The notes under the pieces were generated by a model, which was not told the DNA's origin, did no database searches, and was given only the letters and a program-made list of their open reading frames with translations. A DNA stretch of 64,000 bases from Herbiconiux sp. L3-i23. Its GTDB lineage: Bacteria; Actinomycetota; Actinomycetes; Actinomycetales; Microbacteriaceae. The stretch spans positions 1,922,001 through 1,986,000 of the forward strand of contig NZ_AP025737.1 of NCBI RefSeq assembly GCF_023734115.1, read 5' to 3'. The translations under genes were made by a program, and so were the position numbers. This document shows, in pieces, positions 1 to 6,460 of the stretch (positions are counted from its first letter, which is position 1; every line of letters starts with the position of its first letter).

Positions 1-782
1 TGCCGTGCGCGGGACATGTCGCGTTTGGCGAGGTCGAGCCCGTAGAGCACCTGCGACTTGTGGTAGATCGGCGTCTCGGGGGTGTTGAGGTATTTGGGGC
101 CCTTGTCGTCGTCGAACAGGCGCCGCGCGCCGAAGCCGACGGTCTCGCCGGTGAGGTCGCGGATGGGCCAGACGACCCGGCCGCGGAAGCGGTCGTAGGG
201 TCCGCGGTCGCCGCTCGAGACCAGGCCTGCGGCCGAGAGCTCCTCGTTCGTGAAGCCGCGTCCGCGCAGGTGCTTGGTGAGCTCGTCCCAACTCTTCGGT
301 GCGAAGCCGACGCCGAAGTGGGCGGCGGCGGCGCGGTCAAAGCCGCGCTCGCCGAGGAACCGGCGACCCGCATCCGCGTCGGGGCTCGCGAGGCGTTCGA
401 CGAAGAACTCCCCCGCCGCTCGGTTCGCGGCGAGAAGTCGCGCGCGGTTGCCGCTCTCGGACGCGGCAGGGCCGCCGTCCTCGTAGTGCAGCGTGTAGCC
501 GATGCGGCCGGCGAGACGCTCGACGGCTTCGGCGAAGGTGGCGTGGTCGAGCTTCTGCAGGAAGGTGTAGACGTCGCCGTCCTCACCGCAGCCGAAGCAG
601 TGGTAGCGGCCGACGGCGGGTCGGACGTGGAAGCTGGGGCTGCGCTCGTCGTGGAAGGGGCAGAGACCCTTGAGCGACCCGACTCCGGCGGGCTTCAGCG
701 CGACGTGGTCGCCGACGATGTCGGCGATGTTGGTGCGGGTCCTCACCTCATCGATGTCACTCTTCCGGATACGACCCGCCAC
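1..782 (-). CDS. dnaG: DNA primase, N-terminal part (runs off the window)
   Basis: DnaG makes the RNA primers for chromosome replication. The visible 260 residues begin at a GTG (780-782) and open with VAGRIRKSDIDEVR, a usual DnaG start. A CHC2 zinc finger follows (Cys41, His44, Cys62, Cys65; CPFH and HCFGC), then the start of the TOPRIM/RNA-polymerase domain (GPKYLNTPETPIYHK near the window edge). The C-terminal half lies outside the window. It is the last gene of the minus-strand series dusB-dgt-MpaB-dnaG, but 517 bp of inverted repeats separate it from the MpaB gene, so it may have its own promoter. The AT-rich string GAATTTAGAAT lies just upstream of the start. The long plus-strand open frame over this gene is an antisense shadow. 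Confidence 0.95.
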   Translation of the reverse strand, partial: MAGRIRKSDIDEVRTRTNIADIVGDHVALKPAGVGSLKGLCPFHDERSPSFHVRPAVGRYHCFGCGEDGDVYTFLQKLDHATFAEAVERLAGRIGYTLHYEDGGPAASESGNRARLLAANRAAGEFFVERLASPDADAGRRFLGERGFDRAAAAHFGVGFAPKSWDELTKHLRGRGFTNEELSAAGLVSSGDRGPYDRFRGRVVWPIRDLTGETVGFGARRLFDDDKGPKYLNTPETPIYHKSQVLYGLDLAKRDMSRAR

Positions 783-863
783 GCCACGATTCTAAATTCC
801 CGCTGCGACACCCGAGCCGGGCCGCCGCTAGCGGCCTTCAACGACGCCCCTCTCACGGGGTGT

Positions 864-1275
864 CTGACCAAATGCAGGAGAAATCGACGCCGGACCCCGT
901 CTCAGCCCCGTTTTCGCCCCCTCGGCGCGAAAATCTCCTGCACTTGGTCAGCCACACCGGCAGCAGCTGACCAAATCAAGGAGATCTCGCCCTTCGACCC
1001 GCCCCGATCCGCATGAACGTGTGACTCGGGGGCGCTTTCTCCTTGATTCGGTCAGTTGCATCGGCCTGGATGCTGAGCTGCTGACCAAATGCAGGAGATT
1101 TTGGCGCTGCACCGCCCTCTAGAGCTGTTTTCGAGCCCGCGGCACCAGAATCTCCTGCATTTGGTCAGCCATACACGAGCATCGGCTGACCGAAGCAAGG
1201 AAATCCTGGCGCTCGACCTGCCCCGATCGGCATGAACGTGTGACTCGGGGGTGCTTTCTCCTTGATTCGGTCAGC
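864..1275. repeat. Two tandem copies of a double inverted-repeat element (family A)
   Basis: The 517-bp gap between the MpaB gene and dnaG holds four inverted repeats in the order A1 (864-880 / 935-951), B1 (967-984 / 1038-1055), A2 (1081-1098 / 1151-1168), B2 (1186-1203 / 1256-1275). The A arms are CTGACCAAATGCAGGAGA and its complement. The B arms are CTGACCAAATCAAGGAGA paired with TCTCCTTGATTCGGTCAG. The loops of B1 and B2 are nearly identical (both contain GCATGAACGTGTGACTCGGG), so the A-B pair has been duplicated with a period near 217 bp. No protein gene is seen here. Confidence 0.85.
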
Positions 1276-1299
1276 AGCACGCCGGGAAGCGCGGGGCGA

Positions 1300-2124
1300 T
1301 CAGGCGTGGGTGCCGGGCCAGGCGAGAGTGGCGCGGCCCCGACGGGATCTCGCGCTCGGGACCCGGCGTACCGCGCGCGGCAGCACGCGGTAGAACGCCA
1401 GGAGGAAGCGCAGTCGGCGCTCGAAGTCGCGCTGCAGCGACGGCGTCCACCGGATCCCGTACGACGCCCGCAATCGCGGCGGCAGCAGTCCCGCCGTCAC
1501 GACCCGCGCGAGCGGCAGCAACGGACGCATCCACGCCGGACCGTGATCGGGACGCAGCAACTGTCGGGCGACGTGCCGCGCGACCGGCGTCACCTCGAGC
1601 GTTGCAACCTGCTCGTTCCAGTAGGCGTCGAACGCCGCGCGATCCGCGGGCCAGAGCTCCGACGGCATGCCGAGCGCCGTGCCGATGCGGGCGCTGCGTC
1701 GGTACACCTCATCCGCAGCCTCCGGCGGAAGAGGCCCCCACGCCAGCTCGTACATCATGACGGTCGTGTCGTAGAGCGTCGCCGCCACCCACAGCTGCAG
1801 GGCGGGGTCGCGAGCGTCGTACGCGTGCGGCGTCGTTTCGGAGCGGACCCCGCGATGCGCCCGCCCGACGGCGCGCGCGGCCGCCCTGATCTCCTCCTCG
1901 CTGCCGAACGCCAGCGTGTACAGGTAATCAGTCGTGCCCACGAGGCGACGCGTCGGGTCGGAGGCGAACCCGCTGTGTTCGGCCACCCCGCGCGCGACGC
2001 CCGGCGCCGCGAGCTGCAGCAGCAGCGCCCGTCCCCCGCCGGCGAGCAGGATGAACTCCCCTGCGACGTCCCCGAACGAGGGCGAGGAGGCGGCAGCGGT
2101 CAGCCGACGAGGCGTTCGTGCCAT
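1300..2124 (-). CDS. MpaB/DUF2236 family oxygenase-like protein
   Basis: This 274-residue protein resembles the ER-bound oxygenase MpaB / DUF2236 family, haem-type oxygenase-like proteins related to latex-clearing enzymes. Visible family features are an N-terminal FGDVAGEFILLAGGGRALLLQ segment, the G-TTDYLYTLAFG stretch, several His/Arg pairs around GRAHRGV, and VAATLYDTTVMMYELAWG. The substrate is unknown. The ATG start (2124) lies 25 bp inside the 3' end of dgt on the same strand, suggesting translational coupling. A shorter start is possible. It sits between dgt and dnaG, which are neighbours in many actinobacteria, so it may be a lineage-specific insertion into that pair. The assignment rests on overall similarity recalled from the family, not on a catalytic motif. 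Confidence 0.75.
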   Translation of the reverse strand: MARTPRRLTAAASSPSFGDVAGEFILLAGGGRALLLQLAAPGVARGVAEHSGFASDPTRRLVGTTDYLYTLAFGSEEEIRAAARAVGRAHRGVRSETTPHAYDARDPALQLWVAATLYDTTVMMYELAWGPLPPEAADEVYRRSARIGTALGMPSELWPADRAAFDAYWNEQVATLEVTPVARHVARQLLRPDHGPAWMRPLLPLARVVTAGLLPPRLRASYGIRWTPSLQRDFERRLRFLLAFYRVLPRAVRRVPSARSRRGRATLAWPGTHA

Positions 2125-3344
2125 GCGATGGCCGACTGGTCGGTGAGGCTCGCCACCTGATCGACGACCGCGCGCCCGCGGGCGATGTCGTCGACGGCGT
2201 CACGGTGGTCCGCTCGGAAGGACGGGTCCATCTCGTCGGGCCGCTCGGCGAGGACATCGGCGAGCTCCCGCAGGATGGCGCGCTGCTGCTGGTAGACCGG
2301 CTCGCGGCTGCTGCTCGTCATGACGAACGCGGCGACGATGCCCTTCAGCACGGCGATCTCCGCCCCGATGTCGCGCGGCACGACGACGCTCGCGCCGAAA
2401 CGGGCGAGCTGCTCCCACGGGTACGCCTCGCGCGTCGCCCGGGTCGCGCTGCCCGCGAACCGGCCGATCAGCTGGCTGGTCAGGTTCTTGAGACGCCCCT
2501 GGTCGCGGCGGGATGCGTCCCAGGTCGAGATCCAGAACGGCAGCGCTGCGAGCCGGTCGAACGCGGCGACCAGTTCGGCGTGGTCGAACTCGCCGCCGAC
2601 CCAGGCGTGCATCGCGGTCACCAGGTCGTCCTGGCCGGCGACATCGCCGAGGGAGGCGACGTCGATGTAACCGCCCGTCACCGCGTCCTCGAAGTCGTGC
2701 ACCGAGTAGGCGATGTCGTCGGAGAGATCCATGACCTGCGCTTCGACGCAGCGGACGCCCGTCGGCGCGTCCCGGCGCAGCCACTCGAACGCGTCGATGT
2801 CGTCGGCGTAGAAGCCGAACTTCGCCCGACCGCTCGGGTCGGCGACCGACTGTACGGCCGACCACGGGTACTTGCAGCTCGCGTCGAGGCTCGCGCGGGT
2901 GAGATTGAGACCGTACGGACGGCCGTCGGGCCCGAAGGTCTTCGGCTCGAGGCGGGTCAGCAGGCGCAGCGACTGCGCGTTGCCCTCGAACCCGCCGATG
3001 TCCTCCGCCCAGTCGGAGAGGGCCTTCTCGCCGTTGTGTCCGAACGGCGGATGTCCGAGATCGTGCGCGAGGCAGGCGGTGTCGACGACGTCGGGGTCGA
3101 GTCCGAGGTTCGCGCCGATCTCGCGCCCGACCTGCGCGACCTCGAGCGAGTGGGTGAGCCGGTTGCGGGCGAAATCGAGGCCCGCGGTCGGGCTCAGCAC
3201 CTGCGTCTTCGCGGCGAGGCGCCGCAGCGCGCTGCTGTGCAGCAGGCGCGCGCGGTCGCGGGCGAAGTCGCTGCGCCGGCTCGAGTGTTCTTCGGGCAGC
3301 CAGCGTTCGCTGTCGCGCTCGTCGTATCCGACGCCCGACAGCAT
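2100..3344 (-). CDS. dgt: Deoxyguanosinetriphosphate triphosphohydrolase-like protein
   Basis: Predicted dNTP triphosphohydrolase of the HD superfamily, which cuts dNTPs to nucleoside plus triphosphate and helps control dNTP pools. The 414-residue protein has the HD metal-binding set RLTHSLEV and then AHDLGHPPFGHNGEKAL in the N-terminal third, the usual Dgt arrangement. The start chosen is ATG 3344, four bases after the dusB stop; an in-frame GTG 12 bases upstream is the alternative. The reading frame is open much further upstream, but that part overlaps dusB in another frame and is not coding. It is co-transcribed with dusB and the MpaB-like gene; dgt directly upstream of dnaG is a common actinobacterial order. 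Confidence 0.93.
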   Translation of the reverse strand: MLSGVGYDERDSERWLPEEHSSRRSDFARDRARLLHSSALRRLAAKTQVLSPTAGLDFARNRLTHSLEVAQVGREIGANLGLDPDVVDTACLAHDLGHPPFGHNGEKALSDWAEDIGGFEGNAQSLRLLTRLEPKTFGPDGRPYGLNLTRASLDASCKYPWSAVQSVADPSGRAKFGFYADDIDAFEWLRRDAPTGVRCVEAQVMDLSDDIAYSVHDFEDAVTGGYIDVASLGDVAGQDDLVTAMHAWVGGEFDHAELVAAFDRLAALPFWISTWDASRRDQGRLKNLTSQLIGRFAGSATRATREAYPWEQLARFGASVVVPRDIGAEIAVLKGIVAAFVMTSSSREPVYQQQRAILRELADVLAERPDEMDPSFRADHRDAVDDIARGRAVVDQVASLTDQSAIAWHERLVG

Positions 3345-3348
3345 CGGA

Positions 3349-4515
3349 TCAACCACCGCTGTTCTCGAGCTCTGCTCCGGCGACCTCACCGCGCGCCACG
3401 GCGCCCAGCTCGCGACTCTCGAGCCACCCCTCGGGCAGCACGGGACGCTTAGGCGTGCCCGCGCGTCCGCGCTGCCCCTCGGCGGCGTCGCCCGGATACG
3501 GGATGTCGGGGTCGAGTTCGCCGAGGAGGTCGTCGATGCGCTGCAGGCTGTCGCTGGTCGCGAGCGCGGCGCGGGTCTCACCACCGACCGGGTAGCCCTT
3601 GAAGTACCAGGCGACGTGCTTGCGGATGTCGCGGCAGCCGCGCTCCTCGCTGCCGAAGAACTCCACGAGCAGCTCCGCGTGACGGCGGAAGGCGGCGGCG
3701 ACCTCGCCGAGCGTCGGGGTGACGAGGGTGTCGTCGCCCGCGAATGCGGCCGCGAGGTCGGCGAACAGCCAGGGCCGACCGAGGCAACCGCGGCCGACGA
3801 CCACTCCGTCGCATCCGGTCTCCTCGACCATGCGCACCGCGTCGGCTCCCGACCAGATGTCGCCGTTGCCGAGCACGGGGACGCTCGTGATGGTCTGCTT
3901 GAGCTTCGCGATGGCCGACCAGTCGGCATGCCCCGAGTAGAACTCCGACGCGGTGCGGGCGTGCAGGGCCATGCTCGCCACTCCGGCGCCCTCGGCGATG
4001 CGGCCCGCCTCGAGGTAGGTGAGGTGGTCCTCGTCGATGCCCTTGCGCATCTTCACGGTGAGCGGCACGTGCCGGGCGGACTTCACCGCGCCTTCGACGA
4101 TGTCGCGGAACAGGTCGAGCTTCCACGGCAGCGCGGCGCCGCCGCCCTTGCGGGTGACCTTGGGCACCGGGCAGCCGAAGTTGAGGTCGATGTGGTCGGC
4201 GCGGTCCTCGTCGACGAGGATTCGGACGGCCTCGGCGACGGTCGCCGGGTCGACTCCGTAGAGCTGGATGCTGCGCGGAGTCTCGGACTCGTGATGGGTG
4301 ATGAGCCGCATCGTCTCGGGCGTGCGTTCGACGAGGGCGCGGCTCGTGATCATCTCGCTCACGTACAGACCCGCCCCGAATTCGCGGCACAGGCGACGGA
4401 AGGCGGTGTTCGTGATGCCGGCCATGGGCGCCAGCACGACCGGAGTGTCGAGCCGCAGCGGCCCGATCTCGAGGGCCGGCGCGGGCGAGGCCAGCGTGGC
4501 GGAAGCGATCGACAT
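3349..4515 (-). CDS. dusB: tRNA-dihydrouridine synthase (DusB type)
   Basis: FMN-dependent enzyme that reduces uridines in the tRNA D-loop to dihydrouridine. The 388-residue protein has the TIM-barrel opening PVVLAPMAGITNTAFR, the catalytic cysteine in LNFGCPVPKVTRKGGG, and the FMN-phosphate region VLGNGDIWSG followed by GVVVGRGCLGRPW. The start ATG 4515 (MSIASATL) gives the normal length; the frame remains open 48 codons further upstream without a good start. It heads the minus-strand unit dusB-dgt-MpaB(-dnaG) and is divergent from the small lipoprotein gene. The dgt ATG follows four bases after its stop codon. Confidence 0.95.
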   Translation of the reverse strand: MSIASATLASPAPALEIGPLRLDTPVVLAPMAGITNTAFRRLCREFGAGLYVSEMITSRALVERTPETMRLITHHESETPRSIQLYGVDPATVAEAVRILVDEDRADHIDLNFGCPVPKVTRKGGGAALPWKLDLFRDIVEGAVKSARHVPLTVKMRKGIDEDHLTYLEAGRIAEGAGVASMALHARTASEFYSGHADWSAIAKLKQTITSVPVLGNGDIWSGADAVRMVEETGCDGVVVGRGCLGRPWLFADLAAAFAGDDTLVTPTLGEVAAAFRRHAELLVEFFGSEERGCRDIRKHVAWYFKGYPVGGETRAALATSDSLQRIDDLLGELDPDIPYPGDAAEGQRGRAGTPKRPVLPEGWLESRELGAVARGEVAGAELENSGG

Positions 4516-4634
4516 GGCATCGATTCTCCCAGGTTCTGCAGCGAGGGCCCGCGTCGGCTGTCCCGAAGAGTCGGGACCGGCGGCGGGACGGCGCGCTCTG
4601 CCCGCCCGGGACGCGCCGCAGGAAGAGTCGCGGC

Positions 4635-4877
4635 ATGACCACGACACCCGCTCCCTCACCCCGTCCCCGCGCCACCGGCTTCGTCGTCGGCGCCCTGTCG
4701 ATCCTGCTGCTCGCCGGATGCGTCGGCCCCGGCGACGACGCTCGCCGCGCCGATCCCGACGTCACGGCTCGCAGCGTCTCGCCGATCGAGTCGCTCTTCT
4801 CCCCCACCGCGCTCGTCCCCACAGCACTGCTGGGCGAGGAGGACCGCCTCGCGCGCGGCTCGCTGCTGCAGCCGTGA
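4635..4877 (+). CDS. Small predicted lipoprotein
   Basis: An 80-residue protein of unknown function. Residues 16-28 form a hydrophobic signal segment ending in a lipobox (LLAGC, Cys29), so it should be lipid-anchored on the outer face of the membrane. The mature part of about 50 residues is hydrophilic and has no recognised domain. A Shine-Dalgarno sequence (AGGAAGAG) lies seven bases before the ATG. It is divergent from dusB and 45 bp ahead of the YbaK gene. GC-rich third positions and the RBS support coding; the function is not known. Confidence 0.7.
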   Translation: MTTTPAPSPRPRATGFVVGALSILLLAGCVGPGDDARRADPDVTARSVSPIESLFSPTALVPTALLGEEDRLARGSLLQP

Positions 4878-4922
4878 GCCGCGTCCGACGCGACGGCCGG
4901 CCCCGGATGCGAGGATCGAGCC

Positions 4923-5381
4923 ATGTCACGTGAACGAGTCCTCGCCGATGCGGCCGAGCGCGGCCTGACCGTCGAGATCATCGAGCGCCCCGCGGCGGGA
5001 TCCCTCGAGGAGGCGGCCGGACTGCTCGGCATCTCCCCCGCGGACATCGTGAAGTCGCTCGTCGTCAAGCGTAAGGACGGCACCTACCTGTTCGCGCTCG
5101 TCCCCGGCGACCGGCAGATCGCGTGGGCGAAGCTGCGCGCCGTCGTCGGCGTCAACAAGCTGCAGCTGCCCGACGCGGGTCAGGCGCTCGAGGCCACCGG
5201 GTACGAGCGCGGCACCATCACCCCGCTCGGCAGCACGACGGCGTGGCCGGTGTACGCCGACTCCCGCATCGCGGGTCGCCGCATCGCGATGGGGGCGGGC
5301 GAGCACGGCTCGAGCCTCTTCGTCGACGCCGACGCGCTCGTCGCCGCGTTCGACGCCACCCTCGCCGACATCAGCGACTGA
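4923..5381 (+). CDS. ybaK: Aminoacyl-tRNA deacylase (YbaK/EbsC family)
   Basis: Editing enzyme of the YbaK/ProX fold, predicted to hydrolyse mischarged Cys-tRNA(Pro) or a similar mischarged tRNA in trans. The 152 residues match the family length. They include the core IVKSLVVKRKDGTYLFALVPGDRQ, with the lysine needed for catalysis in YbaK (VKSLV), and the glycine-rich TPLGSTTAWPVYAD and RRIAMGAGEHG segments. The ATG start follows GAGCC with only a weak RBS. It is convergent with the small gene at 5524-5715, and family B repeats lie between them. Confidence 0.9.
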   Translation: MSRERVLADAAERGLTVEIIERPAAGSLEEAAGLLGISPADIVKSLVVKRKDGTYLFALVPGDRQIAWAKLRAVVGVNKLQLPDAGQALEATGYERGTITPLGSTTAWPVYADSRIAGRRIAMGAGEHGSSLFVDADALVAAFDATLADISD

Positions 5382-5400
5382 GTCCGCCCGCGGTCGAGTA

Positions 5401-5499
5401 CACGGATCAGGAGATCCGGCCGGAAAGTGGGCAAGTCGCACACGGATCAGGAGCGGATCGCCCGATGCTCCTGATCTGTGCACAAACTCCTGATCCGTG
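5401..5499. repeat. Inverted-repeat element, family B, copy 1
   Basis: Two direct copies of CACGGATCAGGAG (5401-5413, 5441-5453) are followed by two inverted copies, CTCCTGATCTGTG (5468-5480) and CTCCTGATCCGTG (5487-5499). The arrangement can fold as nested or alternative hairpins. It fills the gap between two convergent genes. The same arm sequence recurs at 48701-48806. There is no T-run after the stems, so it is not a standard terminator. Confidence 0.85.
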
Positions 5500-5523
5500 C
5501 ACCCACGGGTTCGGAGGGTCGGG

Positions 5524-5715
5524 TCAGTGGGTTGCGGGCGGGCCGCAGTAGCCGGAGTCGTCGCACATGTCGGCGGCCGGGGCGATCAGTCGGAGGCCCA
5601 ACGCCGGGAATGCGATCGGGGCCGAGGCCGCCGGGATCTCGCCCGCCGCAGACGACACGGCGAACCCCGCCGCGGGTTCGGGCTTCGCCGCAACGGGCGT
5701 CGCGTCGGCGGTCAC
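5524..5715 (-). CDS. Small 63-residue protein coupled to the FrnE/DsbA gene
   Basis: A short open frame starting at GTG 5715 overlaps the stop of the oxidoreductase gene by four bases (GTGA), the coupling used throughout this genome. The product is Ala/Pro-rich in its first half, then GLRLIAPAADMCDDSGYCGPPATH, ending with two cysteines seven residues apart. It is too short for many gene callers. The function is unknown. Close coupling to a thioredoxin-fold enzyme plus a terminal cysteine pair suggests, as inference only, a redox or metal-linked partner or substrate. The RBS would lie in the oxidoreductase 3' end. Confidence 0.55.
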   Translation of the reverse strand: MTADATPVAAKPEPAAGFAVSSAAGEIPAASAPIAFPALGLRLIAPAADMCDDSGYCGPPATH

Positions 5716-6374
5716 GCCGCGTCGCCTTCGCGCTCGGCCGAGACCTGGCTCAGCACGTTCTCGAACACCGACGGGTCCTGCGCACCCGAAACCCCGTACT
5801 TGCCGTCGAGGACGAAGAAGGGCACACCCTGGATGCCGTAGGCGATCGCCTGCTGCTGGTCGGCGCGCACATCGGCCAGATAGCGGTCCGACTGCAACGC
5901 GGCCAGCACGTCGTCGCGGTCGAATCCCAGCTCCGCGGCGATGTCGGCGAGGTCCTCGATCCGGCCGACGTGGCGCCCCTCCTCGAAGTACGCCGAGAGC
6001 AGGCGCTCCTTCATCTCCGCCTGCCGGCCGTGTGCCTTGGCGTAGTGGATGAGCTGGTGCCCCTTGACGGTGTTGGTGTGCTTCACCGCGTCGAAGTCGT
6101 AGTCGAGTCCCACCGACGAGGCGATGCCGGTCACGTGAGCGAGCATCTGCTCGACCTGAGCGTGGGGCATCCCCTTGCGCTCGGCGAGGAAGTCGGTGGT
6201 GCTGCCGTCGAAGTCGACCGGGGTGTCGGGCGAGAGCTCGAACGAGTGGTACTCGACCTCGACGTCGCCGCCGAATCGCTTCAGCCCCTCTTCGAACTTG
6301 CGCTTGCCGATGAAGCACCACGGGCAGGCGATGTCGGACCAGATGTCGACCTTGATGGGTTCAGCCATATCCAT
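5712..6374 (-). CDS. DsbA-family oxidoreductase, FrnE subtype
   Basis: A 220-residue thioredoxin-fold protein of the cytoplasmic FrnE/DsbA-like group, predicted disulfide oxidoreductase/isomerase. The active site is CPWC in SDIACPWCFIGKRKFEEG (near residue 18), and the cis-proline loop is GIQGVPFFVLDGKYGVSGAQ near residues 170-190. There is no signal peptide. The start is either ATG 6374 (MDMAEP) or ATG 6368 (MAEP). The frame continues open upstream only as a shadow inside the HtaA gene. It lies 86 bp beyond the HtaA gene on the same strand and is followed by a tiny overlapping gene. Confidence 0.92.
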   Translation of the reverse strand: MDMAEPIKVDIWSDIACPWCFIGKRKFEEGLKRFGGDVEVEYHSFELSPDTPVDFDGSTTDFLAERKGMPHAQVEQMLAHVTGIASSVGLDYDFDAVKHTNTVKGHQLIHYAKAHGRQAEMKERLLSAYFEEGRHVGRIEDLADIAAELGFDRDDVLAALQSDRYLADVRADQQQAIAYGIQGVPFFVLDGKYGVSGAQDPSVFENVLSQVSAEREGDAA

Positions 6375-6460
6375 GTCAATCCATCGACCCACCCGCGCAT
6401 TCCCGCCGAGACGCGAAAGGTGGGGCAGGACCCGGAAGTCCTGCCCCACCCCTCCTGCGA

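Noticed and set aside
60-1016. Plus-strand open frame of 318 codons at the left edge
   Set aside because: It is antisense to dnaG and runs into the inverted repeats. DnaG similarity on the minus strand is unmistakable.
864-1275. CRISPR array
   Set aside because: The repeats are inverted, not direct at constant spacing, and there are only four. No cas gene is nearby.
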